In this document: piece by piece, positions 24,088 to 32,327 of the stretch
How positions within the stretch are numbered: position 1 is the stretch's first letter
Layout of the letters: each line of letters opens with the position of its first letter
The notes under the pieces: model-generated
Told to the model about the DNA's origin: nothing
What the model saw: the letters and a program-made list of their open reading frames with translations, nothing else
Databases searched by the model: none
Assembly (NCBI GenBank): GCA_002344125.1
Contig: DDTQ01000011.1
Coordinates: 517,245-581,244, forward strand
DNA length: 64,000 nucleotides
From: Ignavibacteria bacterium UBA2360
Lineage (GTDB): Bacteria > Bacteroidota > Ignavibacteria > Tepidaquicellales > OLB5
Direction of reading: 5' to 3'
Translations under genes and position numbers: made by a program

Positions 24088-24825
24088 ATGACTTCTTTGG
24101 TTATATTTCTGATTTTAGTATTCTCAATATACACTCAATCCGCTGAGCTGCGGAGCATTGATAACGAATACAAAGATACATGCCGCTCATGGGCTGATGC
24201 TGAAAGATTGAAGAACTCTGACGCCGTAATTATTGGCAGGCTGCAAAAGTTCACTCCCTGGGAAAAAGGTAAGGGAGCGGGTCACATGTTCTGGCAGTAT
24301 GAAATAAAACTTTCAGACAGCACCGCTATTCCGGTAGTAAGCAAAGATAAATCAGACGGGGAATCAATTGTGATTGAAGAATATTTGAACGGTGAGGTTG
24401 TAATTTACGGCAGGATATTTTTCGGTATCATAATTGGTGATAGCGACCCAAACCACCAAAGTATGACGGGTTACAGGATTGATGCAGATGGCATAGTGCC
24501 GGCCGGGGCGGGTTACGAGAATGAGTCTAAGATAAGGATTGACCTGAGTGAATTCAATGATGATGGCTACAGAGTCCGCCCGGATGGCGAAAAGAGCGCG
24601 ACACACTATGAGTTTTGTATTCCCGCTATAGACTCAATATTGGCTGAAGTGAAAGCTATGGATCCAATGGCTGAGGTGATGAAAGGCTCCAAGGGCCGTT
24701 CAGGCTGTACGGATGAAGAATGGCTTTTGATATCATCAACACGCAAGGCGCGGTTTAAGGAGATAATCAAACAGCAGGCGGCGCTGCCGTACATCAGGAA
24801 AATTACGGAAACGTTTTGGGAGTGA
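24088..24825 (+). CDS. Hypothetical secreted protein
   Basis: 245 residues with a strong ribosome-binding site (AAAAGGAGATTACA) and a signal peptide (MTSLVIFLILVFSIYTQSA). The segment DAVIIGRLQKFTPW, MFWQYEIKL, NGEVVIYGRIFFG resembles an OB-like barrel of about 100 residues. Four cysteines are present in the mature part. No known family recognised; flanked by other secreted orphan genes. Confidence 0.6.
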   Translation: MTSLVIFLILVFSIYTQSAELRSIDNEYKDTCRSWADAERLKNSDAVIIGRLQKFTPWEKGKGAGHMFWQYEIKLSDSTAIPVVSKDKSDGESIVIEEYLNGEVVIYGRIFFGIIIGDSDPNHQSMTGYRIDADGIVPAGAGYENESKIRIDLSEFNDDGYRVRPDGEKSATHYEFCIPAIDSILAEVKAMDPMAEVMKGSKGRSGCTDEEWLLISSTRKARFKEIIKQQAALPYIRKITETFWE

Positions 24826-24827
24826 GG

Positions 24828-24992
24828 CGGGTACAGGTTGAAGGTTACAGGTTACAGGTTAAAGGCTGCATATTGTCCATCAAGTGGGATTTCGCTTCTC
24901 TTAAAATGACAGGACTCAAATGCCAAAAATATTTTTGTAGCGGGGAGGCTTGCCTGATCCCGAAAAGGCGTCGGGCAAGCCGCGACGCCTAC
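24828..24992. repeat. Short tandem AGGTTACAGGTT repeat and inverted REP-like pair
   Basis: 24833-24866 is a degenerate tandem of GGTTACA units. 24937-24992 contains GTAGCG-GGGAGGCTTGCC and, inverted, GGGCAAGCC-GCGACGCCTAC. The second arm is nearly the sequence repeated in frame in the transposase gene at 26385. Confidence 0.65.
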
Positions 24993-25088
24993 GAAGAAAA
25001 TTAAATCCTTTTAGCAGAAATAATTATATTTGAAATATTTTAACGATATTTGTATGAATTAAGTTACTTCATCCAAAGAAATTCATAA

Positions 25089-25988
25089 ATGATAAGAAAA
25101 GTTTTACTTGGAATATTCCTGCTTGTTCTTGCGGCAGTGATATTCCTTTTTTATTTCGCATGGCGTTCGCCTGCGTTTTATGAAGGAAACATTGAGTGCA
25201 AATTCTCTGTGCCCCCGATGACGATGGCTGAGTATGACAGCATTTCGCAGACTCACCCGCGGCCATTTATTATTGAAATTGACGCATCAAAGAAGGATCC
25301 CAAATGGGGGAAGGTACTGTTTTACGGTGCAGCGCATACGCGCGATAAAAACGACCCGCAGATAGCGGATATTGAAAAGCGGTGGGATAGTTTCGATCCA
25401 ACGTTATGTCTCGTTGAAGGCAGGCCGGGATTTTTGGTGCCGGGGCTGATGGATCCTGTGGAAAAATTCGGTGAGGCGGGTTATGTGTATAAGCTTTCGC
25501 GCCGTGACGGCGTAGAGGCGTTCACATGGGAGCAGCCGCTTGATAGCGAAATTACAGCCGTGCTCAAAAAATTCAAGCCCGAGCAGGCGGCGATGTTCTA
25601 TATATTACGTCCATATTTCAGTAATATAAGGTTTGGCAAACCGAATAACCCGGATGAATATGTGCAGGCTTTCATAGAAAAGCGTACGCTGCATCCGGAA
25701 TTACAGGATACCATTAAAACCGTGGGTGATATTGACGCAATCTGGAACAGGGAGTTCCGCGGTAACGATAAGAACGGTAAGCCAATAAAAGATTGGCGCG
25801 AAACATCTGATGAATACGGGCTGCCCCTGTGGCTGGGTGATGTTTCTGCGGAGAGTAATTTTGTGCGCAATGAGTATCTTGCGTGTTTGATAGTGACATT
25901 GGTTAAGCAGGGCAAACGTGTTTTTGTGGTTGGCGGTTCAAGTCACCCGGTTTGTATAGAACGTACATTGAATTTGGAATTGAGATAA
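25089..25988 (+). CDS. Membrane-anchored TraB/TIKI-superfamily-like protein
   Basis: 299 residues with one N-terminal transmembrane helix (residues 4-25). GAAHTRD (G80-A-A-H83), LVEGRPG (E110-x-R112) and a C-terminal GGSSHPV (His286) fall in the order GxxH, ExxR, late H of the TIKI/TraB/EreA-ChaN superfamily, which includes proposed metalloproteases and esterases. I infer an extracytoplasmic hydrolase; substrate unknown. The gene stands alone among repeats just upstream of the REP transposase. Confidence 0.6.
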   Translation: MIRKVLLGIFLLVLAAVIFLFYFAWRSPAFYEGNIECKFSVPPMTMAEYDSISQTHPRPFIIEIDASKKDPKWGKVLFYGAAHTRDKNDPQIADIEKRWDSFDPTLCLVEGRPGFLVPGLMDPVEKFGEAGYVYKLSRRDGVEAFTWEQPLDSEITAVLKKFKPEQAAMFYILRPYFSNIRFGKPNNPDEYVQAFIEKRTLHPELQDTIKTVGDIDAIWNREFRGNDKNGKPIKDWRETSDEYGLPLWLGDVSAESNFVRNEYLACLIVTLVKQGKRVFVVGGSSHPVCIERTLNLELR

Positions 25989-26012
25989 ATATAGATTGAC
26001 TAGAAAATTATG

Positions 26013-26103
26013 ATGGCGGCAGGCCCCAAGGGGGTAAACAAAGCCATGCCGCCTACAGGACAAAGATAAATTTTTTTGTAGCGGGCGTGGCTTGCCCGCC
26101 CGT
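26013..26103. repeat. REP-like repeats upstream of the RAYT gene
   Basis: GGCGGCAGGC...GCCATGCCGCCTAC (26015-26056) and GCGGGC-gtggctt-GCCCGC (26081-26099) are hairpins with the GGCTTGCC/GCCTAC words of the in-gene repeats. REP sequences flanking their transposase gene are the normal RAYT arrangement. Confidence 0.7.
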
Positions 26104-26120
26104 AAATCTTCTAATCGTAT

Positions 26121-26765
26121 ATGCCATTTAGAAAATACAAAACATTAAGGCTAAAAGACTACGATTATAGTCAACCGGGTGCATATTTTGTAACAATGTG
26201 TGTTAAGGATAGGAAATGTTTATTCGGTGAAATTTCCGGCGACGAAATGATACTGAATGAAGCGGGCATAATTGCGCAAAATGAAATTGTGAACATTCCG
26301 GGTCATTATGAAAATGTTGAACTTGGTGAATATGTTGTGATGCCTAATCATGTTCATTTGGTTGTTTATATATATGATTTAAGTGGCGTCAGGCAAGCCG
26401 TGACGCCTACAGTTTTCAAGGCGGGCGTCAGGCAAGTCGTGACGCCTACAGTTTTCGAGGCGGGCGGCAGGCAAGCCAAGACACCTGCTAAAAACATAAG
26501 GCTTCAGGATGTAGTTGGGTCTTATAAATCCGGTGTGAGCAGAGAAGTAAGAAAAATACACGGATATAAAGACTATAAATGGCAGCGCTACTTCCATGAT
26601 CATATTGTAAGAACCGACAAAGCGCTTGAGAATATTTCGGACTATATCAGTATGAATCCCTCAAAATGGGCAGAGGATATTGAGAATGAATTGTTTATTT
26701 CAGTTTTAACAGAAGAAACGAGAACAAATACAGCAAAAGAATTCTACAAAAATTTAACAATATAA
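26121..26765 (+). CDS. REP-associated tyrosine transposase (RAYT) with internal REP copies
   Basis: 214 residues of the Y1/TnpA-REP family. The opening RKYKTLRLKDYDYSQPGAYFVTMCVKDRKCLFG and HUH motif MPNHVHLVV (H77, H79) are diagnostic, followed by VVGSYKSGVSREV, KWQRYFHDHIVR and ISDYISMNPSKWAED. These enzymes nick and mobilise REP sequences. Residues 89-125 are three 13-residue repeats (GVRQAVTPTVFKA and variants) encoded by REP-like DNA at 26385-26490, in the variable loop after the HUH strand. Nearly all family motifs are intact, so it may be active. REP-like hairpins lie just upstream. Confidence 0.92.
   Translation: MPFRKYKTLRLKDYDYSQPGAYFVTMCVKDRKCLFGEISGDEMILNEAGIIAQNEIVNIPGHYENVELGEYVVMPNHVHLVVYIYDLSGVRQAVTPTVFKAGVRQVVTPTVFEAGGRQAKTPAKNIRLQDVVGSYKSGVSREVRKIHGYKDYKWQRYFHDHIVRTDKALENISDYISMNPSKWAEDIENELFISVLTEETRTNTAKEFYKNLTI
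26385..26490 (+). repeat. Three tandem 39-bp REP-like units inside the RAYT gene
   Basis: Units start at 26385, 26424 and 26463. Unit core GGCGTCAGGCAAGCCGTGAC continues to GCCTACAGTTTTC. GGCGTCA and TGACGCC make an internal hairpin. The third copy is diverged and partial. Words match 24965-24992 and 26013-26056. Confidence 0.85.
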
Positions 26766-26769
26766 AATT

Positions 26770-27051
26770 ATGTTTACAGTATCCACACCGCATTTTTTGG
26801 TGAATGTTGTTACCAAACCCGAAGTTGCAGACCATTTAATACCAAACATTAAAAAATTTGATATTGTGTACTATGTAAGGCATGACCTGAAGGGCTCCAG
26901 GCCCACAGATGCCGACGAGAAAAATATTACTAAAGTGCAAATGCTCTGCCGCCGGGGAACTTTAAGCGATATTATGAGTTATGTTAAGGAGTATTACATT
27001 AAAGGTTACGGCGCGGTTTGTTATTACGAGGAAGTTAATGTGCCGATGTAG
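26770..27051 (+). CDS. Hypothetical 93-residue protein downstream of RAYT
   Basis: A short soluble protein starting 4 bases after the transposase stop. FLVNVVTKPEVADHLIPNIKKFDIVYYVR and KVQMLCRRGTLSDIMSYVKEYYIKGYGAVCYY suggest an alpha/beta fold with two strand-helix pairs. I recognise no family. The close spacing suggests co-transcription with the RAYT gene. Confidence 0.5.
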   Translation: MFTVSTPHFLVNVVTKPEVADHLIPNIKKFDIVYYVRHDLKGSRPTDADEKNITKVQMLCRRGTLSDIMSYVKEYYIKGYGAVCYYEEVNVPM

Positions 27052-27067
27052 AGTTTTTAGAAGATAA

Positions 27068-27157
27068 TCGTGCCACGAAATCTGATTTGACGGAACGAAC
27101 GAAGGAAAGAAATAGCAGTGTTGCGCTGACATTCATTCAATCATATTCGTGGCACGA
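27068..27157. repeat. Spaced inverted repeat TCGTGCCACGA / TCGTGGCACGA
   Basis: An 11-bp inverted repeat (27068-27078 and 27147-27157) with 68 bases between, in the spacer behind the RAYT pair. It could be the ends of a small non-coding element. Confidence 0.5.
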
Positions 27158-27216
27158 AACACACGGAGTTTATGTTTACCCTTATTTAAAAAAATTAAAT
27201 TGATTATTTTTGTTTT

Positions 27217-28065
27217 ATGGGTGAGCTTAAAGCGAAAGATTCCGTGAAGTTGAATTACCCGGTGGATTTTGTTTACCGCACGGTAACAGATATTGCCAAT
27301 TATGATAAATGGTGGCCAAGCGAAGTAAAAAGCGAGCTCGAGTATCTTGATCCTGCAATTATCGGCACGCGTATTAATGTTCAGAACGGACCATTTGTAA
27401 AATGGAGATCGGTGGTGAGCGGTTTTAAGACAAACAGGCTTCTGGCGGTAGATTATGTAGATGGCGCATGGACAGGCAAAACAGCGTGGAGATTCGAAGA
27501 AATTCCTGGCGGCACAAAGCTAACCATGGAAATTGATATCAGCTGCAACAGGCTGTGGCTTAAGGCTGTATCGAGAGTGATGAACCTGAGCCGTATGCAC
27601 TCAAAGCAGATTAGCCGGATCTTTGGTAACCTTGGCGGGTACTTAGAAAACAATTATGAAGAATACAAGAAACAGAATAACGGCACCGGCGGAATTTCAG
27701 TTTCGGGGATAGATCATTTAATATTAAGGGTAAAGGATATCGCCCGTTCTGCCTTATTCTACAGGGATGTGTTCAGAGTAGAAAATACGTCCCATGTCAG
27801 CGGTGAAATAACCCTGAGTTTCGGTAACCAGAAAATACGGCTGGTGAAAGAAACCGGTGGGTTTACCCCTGATAAGAATGAAGTTATATTCAGAATGTCG
27901 CTTAACACTCCCCCGGAAAAAGTTAAATCAATTTTGAAAGAAAAAAAAGTTGAAGTACTGCCGGGACCGTTCTATGATTCCGCAGTCAATACCAACAATG
28001 AAATGTTCTTTATTAAAGACCCTGACGGATACTTAATTGCACTGAGATCAAATATGAACAGTTAA
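27217..28065 (+). CDS. SRPBCC-VOC domain fusion protein
   Basis: 282 residues in two domains. Residues 1-150 are a START/SRPBCC (polyketide cyclase-like) domain: VDFVYRTVTDIANYDKWWP and AWRFEEIPGGTKLTMEIDI are its hallmarks. Residues 163-282 are a vicinal-oxygen-chelate (glyoxalase/bleomycin-resistance) domain: GIDHLILRVKDIARSALFYRD and MFFIKDPDGYLIALRS, with the usual His and a DPDGY-L end. The N-terminal half probably binds a hydrophobic ligand and the C-terminal half a metal. Each half occurs alone in most genomes. Function unknown. Confidence 0.8.
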   Translation: MGELKAKDSVKLNYPVDFVYRTVTDIANYDKWWPSEVKSELEYLDPAIIGTRINVQNGPFVKWRSVVSGFKTNRLLAVDYVDGAWTGKTAWRFEEIPGGTKLTMEIDISCNRLWLKAVSRVMNLSRMHSKQISRIFGNLGGYLENNYEEYKKQNNGTGGISVSGIDHLILRVKDIARSALFYRDVFRVENTSHVSGEITLSFGNQKIRLVKETGGFTPDKNEVIFRMSLNTPPEKVKSILKEKKVEVLPGPFYDSAVNTNNEMFFIKDPDGYLIALRSNMNS

Positions 28066-28085
28066 GGATTCTGAAATAACATAAC

Positions 28086-29339
28086 ATGAACATGTTTAAA
28101 ATGAAATCAATTTTTCTAATTTGCTTTTCCTTTACTGTATTTTTACAGAGAATATTATTTTCGCAGGATGCCGCATTTTATTCAAAGCAGGGTGATTCAC
28201 TGTACTACCTTAAAGAATACGAGGGCAGCGTAAACAGGTATGAACAATCATTACAAATTGACCCGCTGAACGCAGATGTGATATACAATGCCGCATGTGT
28301 TTATTCGTTGCTTGGTAAAACGGATGCCGCTTTTGGAAAGTTAGAAGAGCTTCCCGGTTTAGGATATGAAAATGTGAGATGGATCTCTAAGGACAGCGAC
28401 CTTGAGAAATTGCGGGACGATGTACGCTGGAGGGCGCTTCTCGAAAAGCTTCAGGGTAACCTTGATAAGCGAAAAAATATTGGCAATATGAAAATAGTAA
28501 CAACCGATATCAGTAATTTCTGGGATATGTATGATGCTTATAAGAATAGCGGAAGCATAGATGACATTTCAAATCTTTATTTTGCCAAAAAAAGCGCGGG
28601 ACTGAATGCCTTCACAAAACGACGGGTTATAAACCCGAAAGAAATGGAAAAAGTTCTTAAGGCTTATCCACGATACCTTGAATCTATAAGGAGCAATACA
28701 TTAAAGCTGGCCGGAGTTAAGGATAAGCTTAGGAGATATTTTCTTAAGCTTAAGGAAATATATCCCGATGTTTATTATCCTGATATTTATTTTACTATAG
28801 GATGTTTCAACACAGGCGGTACTGTTTCTGGGAGAATGCTTTTAATTGGCGCAGAAATGATGTGTGCTGACGAAAATTCACCAAAAGATGAACTGAATAA
28901 CTGGCTTAAAGGTAATATTGGTGAATTCAGCAATATAGAAAAGATTGTGCTGCATGAATCCATTCACACACTGCAGGCAACGGGCTCAGAGACTTTGCTT
29001 GAAGCTTCGATCATAGAAGGCGTCTGTGATTTTATAACTTATCTTATAACAGGGAAAGAAATGTCCGCCCCTCATTACATTTACGGCAATAAGTATGAAA
29101 AAGGTCTGTGGAAAGAATTTAAAAAAGAAATGAACAGTACCGGGTTTCAAAGGTGGCTGTATTCCGGGGAATATTCTGTAGGCAGGCCCAGTGATCTGGG
29201 TTATTTTATCGGCTATAAAATATGCGAAGCATATTATGAAAATGCAGAAGATAAGCAAAAGGCGGTTAAAGAAATTATTGAGGTTGAAGATTTTGCGAAT
29301 TTCCTTAAAAAAAGCAGGTATGAAGAAAAGTTCGATTAG
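28086..29339 (+). CDS. Secreted TPR protein with HExxH metallopeptidase-like domain
   Basis: 417 residues with a signal peptide (up to about residue 27, LFSQ). TPR-like helices run from AAFYSKQGDSLYYLKEYEGSV to about residue 115. The C-terminal part has VLHESIHTLQ, an HExxH zinc motif at 290-294, inside a DUF2268-like peptidase layout with a later E and EGVCDFITYL. This suggests an exported zinc protease or a derived binding protein. It starts 20 bases after the SRPBCC-VOC gene and is followed by a clear terminator. Confidence 0.7.
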   Translation: MNMFKMKSIFLICFSFTVFLQRILFSQDAAFYSKQGDSLYYLKEYEGSVNRYEQSLQIDPLNADVIYNAACVYSLLGKTDAAFGKLEELPGLGYENVRWISKDSDLEKLRDDVRWRALLEKLQGNLDKRKNIGNMKIVTTDISNFWDMYDAYKNSGSIDDISNLYFAKKSAGLNAFTKRRVINPKEMEKVLKAYPRYLESIRSNTLKLAGVKDKLRRYFLKLKEIYPDVYYPDIYFTIGCFNTGGTVSGRMLLIGAEMMCADENSPKDELNNWLKGNIGEFSNIEKIVLHESIHTLQATGSETLLEASIIEGVCDFITYLITGKEMSAPHYIYGNKYEKGLWKEFKKEMNSTGFQRWLYSGEYSVGRPSDLGYFIGYKICEAYYENAEDKQKAVKEIIEVEDFANFLKKSRYEEKFD

Positions 29340-29361
29340 GTTAAATTCAATCTTAAAAATT

Positions 29362-29389
29362 AAAGGAGGCTTTGCGGGCCTCCTTTTTT
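29362..29389 (+). terminator. Intrinsic terminator
   Basis: AAAGGAGGC (29362-29370) pairs with GCCTCCTTT (29378-29386), followed by further T residues. It ends the TPR-peptidase transcript. Confidence 0.85.
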
Positions 29390-29412
29390 AATGACAAAAA
29401 TTTATCTTAAAT

Positions 29413-30228
29413 TTATTTAAGGGGACTGTTTTCAGAAAGCAGGGGCGTTATTTCCGCTTTTGTCAGGGTTACCTCAATGGGTCCCGCAGCGTAGGGCGCT
29501 ATTTCATACGGGTTATAATAGAATGTCAGGCTGCCATCTTTATTTACTTTCCAGTTGTAGTTATAAGTAATTTTATTTTCAAACAACCCGCCTTTATCCA
29601 TAAGATTTTCTCCCTGCTGTATGTTATTAGCTTTGCGGAATGATGCATCAATGAGTTCATTGAGTTTCTTTTCGAAACCGGCTGCAAAGATATTACCTAA
29701 AGAAAGCGTGTCCCCGGTTTCCCTGTTTATATTAAAATAGGCCAGGTAACTGTTGGGGTGCGCGCCGCCCATATATGAGGAGCTTCCGGATGAGATGCTT
29801 ATCAGCTTTGGGTGATCCTGGTTCGCGGAAACATTCAGTTCCAGGTACCAGTACTGGGGTGAATCGGGATTTTCCTTTCTGAAAGCGGTGTATTGCGTTA
29901 TAAAAGAATCAGCCGCGGCCTGCATGGTTGTAAGTACAGTATCACCAAAAGTAACGCCGCTGTTTATAATGCCGGTGATGAATTTATTGACCTTATCTTT
30001 ATTTTTTCCTGAGGCTGCTTCGATATAATCAACCTTAAAATACGTGCAGGTATCATTGGGTGAGCAGTTATTGTATGATTTAAGGAACGATTTATCAGAA
30101 AACTTCAGATCATCTTCGGTTGGTTTGAAATCCTCAGTGTTTTTAACATCTGAAGTTTTAGTTTCATCTTTCTTCGAACAGGCCGTTATGAAAAACGCAG
30201 CAAAAAGAACAATAAGTATATATTTCAT
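29413..30228 (-). CDS. Lipoprotein with DUF3298 (RsiV-like) domain
   Basis: 271 residues with lipoprotein signal MKYILIVLFAAFFITAC and Cys17. ELNVSANQDHPKLISISSGS, YMGGAHPN and YFNINRETGDTLSLGNIF followed by DGSLTFYYNPYEIAPYAAGP are the core motifs of the DUF4163/DUF3298 pair found in RsiV, the lysozyme-binding anti-sigma factor, and in many envelope lipoproteins. No anti-sigma domain is present here, so a plain envelope-binding role is more likely. Convergent with the TPR gene. Confidence 0.8.
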   Translation of the reverse strand: MKYILIVLFAAFFITACSKKDETKTSDVKNTEDFKPTEDDLKFSDKSFLKSYNNCSPNDTCTYFKVDYIEAASGKNKDKVNKFITGIINSGVTFGDTVLTTMQAAADSFITQYTAFRKENPDSPQYWYLELNVSANQDHPKLISISSGSSSYMGGAHPNSYLAYFNINRETGDTLSLGNIFAAGFEKKLNELIDASFRKANNIQQGENLMDKGGLFENKITYNYNWKVNKDGSLTFYYNPYEIAPYAAGPIEVTLTKAEITPLLSENSPLK

Positions 30229-30308
30229 TTTAGTATTTTTAATTTAGAGGTTTTACAAATATAACAATAAAATAAATCCACCCCAAAAGGGAGCGTTAGA
30301 GGGGCGCA

Positions 30309-31010
30309 TCAGATATTGCCGGATCTAAGCTCCGCATAGGCTGCTGAACATATCCATAATTTGCCGCACTTTGCCTGCTTCAGCGCTGAAGCGCATTCAA
30401 GAATTGTAGCGCCGGTTGTTATAACATCATCAGTGAGGATAATATTCTTCCCGCGGAGCTGCTGCGCAGATTCCGGATTCACAGCAAAAGCTCCTTTAAC
30501 GTTATCTTTTCTTTCCGATCTATTAAGCCGTGTTTGGGTTGGTGTGTAGCGTGAGCGTGTTACCGCGCCGGTAACCACTTCAATTCCAAGAATGTTATTT
30601 ATGCCTTCGGCAATGGATTCACTTTGATTATAAGTTCTGTCCCGCTTTCTTGCTTTGTGCAGCGGCACGGGGATAATGAGATCAAACTTTATCTCTTTTT
30701 CGGCGGCTGCAAGTTTACCGATCTCCTCTCCCAGTAATATGCCCGCTTTCTGCATTTTTTGATATTTGAGCGCATGAAAAAGCTGCTGAATCGCTGTGCC
30801 TTCACGAAACCAAAAAACGCTCATTGAATGATCAATATTCCCTGCTGCTATTTCCTCCTTTTGCCACGGATGGATCTCATCATAGCGCTGAAGCGCGGCG
30901 AAACACTTTTCGCACAGGTAATTTTGAGCGCCCGTTAAGGGTTCATCGCACGCCAAACAGGTATTTGGAAGTATGAAGTTGAGGAAACCGTTAAATATCT
31001 TCTTGAGCAA
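30309..31010 (-). CDS. comF: ComF family phosphoribosyltransferase-like protein
   Basis: 233 residues, normal for ComF. An N-terminal zinc finger has Cys18, Cys21, Cys33 and Cys36 (CLACDEPL...LCEKC). A double-glycine-free PRTase core follows with LIIPVPLHKARKRDRTYNQSE and the PRPP loop IILTDDVITTGATILE. ComF proteins help DNA uptake/processing during transformation, acting with helicase and recombination proteins in the cytoplasm. Other competence genes are not in view. Confidence 0.88.
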   Translation of the reverse strand: MLKKIFNGFLNFILPNTCLACDEPLTGAQNYLCEKCFAALQRYDEIHPWQKEEIAAGNIDHSMSVFWFREGTAIQQLFHALKYQKMQKAGILLGEEIGKLAAAEKEIKFDLIIPVPLHKARKRDRTYNQSESIAEGINNILGIEVVTGAVTRSRYTPTQTRLNRSERKDNVKGAFAVNPESAQQLRGKNIILTDDVITTGATILECASALKQAKCGKLWICSAAYAELRSGNI

Positions 31011-31181
31011 AATTTCCGTTAAATATCAGGTTTAGTTTTAGTTAAAACGCTTAAATAACAGCACAGTAAGATAACTTTTTGAATTTTAAATTCAAAGTAA
31101 AAATTATAAATTCAGGTTTTACGCAAAAAACCACAAAATAAGAACTTCGCGGCAGCATCTTCCGCGGGTTTTCATCAAAAC

Positions 31182-31826
31182 ATGGCTAAAACACCATCCA
31201 CCAGAACCCGAGATATTATTGAGTATGATAGCGCTATAAGGCGTGAAGGCAGAGGATTGCTTTGCGGCGTTGATGAAGCAGGTCGCGGTCCAATAGCGGG
31301 TCCGGTAGTGGCGGCGGCGGTGATCTTCAGTGATGACGTTTATATAGAAGGTGTTTTTGACAGCAAAAAAGTAACTAAAAATCTGCGGGATTCACTTTAT
31401 ACACAAATTATCTCAGAGGCATTTTGCTGGGGCGTTGGAATAGTTGATAACCGGCAGATCGATGAACTTAATATACTGAATGCCACCAAAGAGGCAATGA
31501 ACATAGCTGTTAGCAGCTTGAGCGAAGTTCCCGCTGTAATTATTGCAGACGGGAATTTTTATTTAAATCCCGCAGCAGAAGTGCGAAATGTAATTAAAGC
31601 CGATGAAAAAAGTTTTTCGGTCGCGGCGGCTTCAATAATTGCCAAGGTTACACGGGATAGGATCATGTGTAAGTATGAAGAGACATACCCCAACTTCGCG
31701 TTCTCTGCTCACAAGGGATACGGTACATCAGCGCATATAGAAGAGATCCTTGAATTTGGCTATACGGATATACACAGGCGTACATTCAGATTAAAAGCGG
31801 TTGAACAGCTTACATTAAATCTGTAA
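31182..31826 (+). CDS. rnhB: Ribonuclease HII
   Basis: 214 residues. LLCGVDEAGRGPIAGPVVAAAV contains the catalytic D31-E32 pair of type 2 RNase H; IADGNFYLNP and SVAAASIIAKVTRD supply further acidic residues, and SAHKGYGTSAH is a family signature. It removes ribonucleotides and RNA primers from RNA-DNA hybrids. It forms a pair with yraN, the common rnhB-yraN order, 11 bases apart. ATG 31182 is the first reasonable start. Confidence 0.95.
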   Translation: MAKTPSTRTRDIIEYDSAIRREGRGLLCGVDEAGRGPIAGPVVAAAVIFSDDVYIEGVFDSKKVTKNLRDSLYTQIISEAFCWGVGIVDNRQIDELNILNATKEAMNIAVSSLSEVPAVIIADGNFYLNPAAEVRNVIKADEKSFSVAAASIIAKVTRDRIMCKYEETYPNFAFSAHKGYGTSAHIEEILEFGYTDIHRRTFRLKAVEQLTLNL

Positions 31827-31837
31827 TATGGGTAATT

Positions 31838-32194
31838 ATGGTTAAGAGCTTAGGTAAAACCGGCGAGGCAATTGCGAAGGAGTATTTTGAATCACTTGGA
31901 TTTGAAATTGTAGCGGAAAACTACAGGTATAACAGGGCAGAAACGGATCTTGTGGTAAAGGATGAAAAGAAGAGGGTGCTGGTATTTGTGGAGGTAAAGA
32001 CGAGACGGAATAGAAATTTTGGTGAGCCGCAGGAATCGGTTACGCCAAAAAAACAGCAGCAGATGGTTAAATCAGCCGAAGGCTTTTTGATGATGACGCC
32101 CGGTTACGAAGATTATGAGAAGCGTTTTGATGTTGCGGCAATAATGATAGAGGATGGCAAGGCGAAGCTGGATCATATAGAAAATTGTTTTTGA
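31838..32194 (+). CDS. yraN: YraN family (UPF0102) nuclease-fold protein
   Basis: 118 residues, the usual size. GKTGEAIAKEYFESLGFEIVAENYR, then AETDLVV, VFVEVKTRRN and VTPKKQQQMVKSAEGFL are the restriction-endonuclease-fold signature (E, D, E-x-K) of UPF0102. The biological role is not settled; conserved linkage to rnhB suggests DNA repair or replication. Confidence 0.92.
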   Translation: MVKSLGKTGEAIAKEYFESLGFEIVAENYRYNRAETDLVVKDEKKRVLVFVEVKTRRNRNFGEPQESVTPKKQQQMVKSAEGFLMMTPGYEDYEKRFDVAAIMIEDGKAKLDHIENCF

Positions 32195-32205
32195 ACGTGA
32201 AGCGT

Positions 32206-32265
32206 CATCCCGCCAAGCAGAAGCGCGGGACCTGCAAAAAGCGCCGGAACGTCAAAGGTCAAACG
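32206..32265. repeat. ATCCCGCCAAGCAGAAGCGCGGGAC dispersed repeat (first 20 shown in evidence)
   Basis: ATCCCGCCAAGCAGAAGCGC continues to GGGACCTGCAAAAAGCGCC and GGAACGTC. A relative is at 38351-38395 and a translated one is in recN at 14137-14200. Confidence 0.65.
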
Positions 32266-32327
32266 GAAATAACAAGGAATATTAACAATTTTGATAAAGG
32301 AAGTTTATCAGATAATAATCTAAACAA

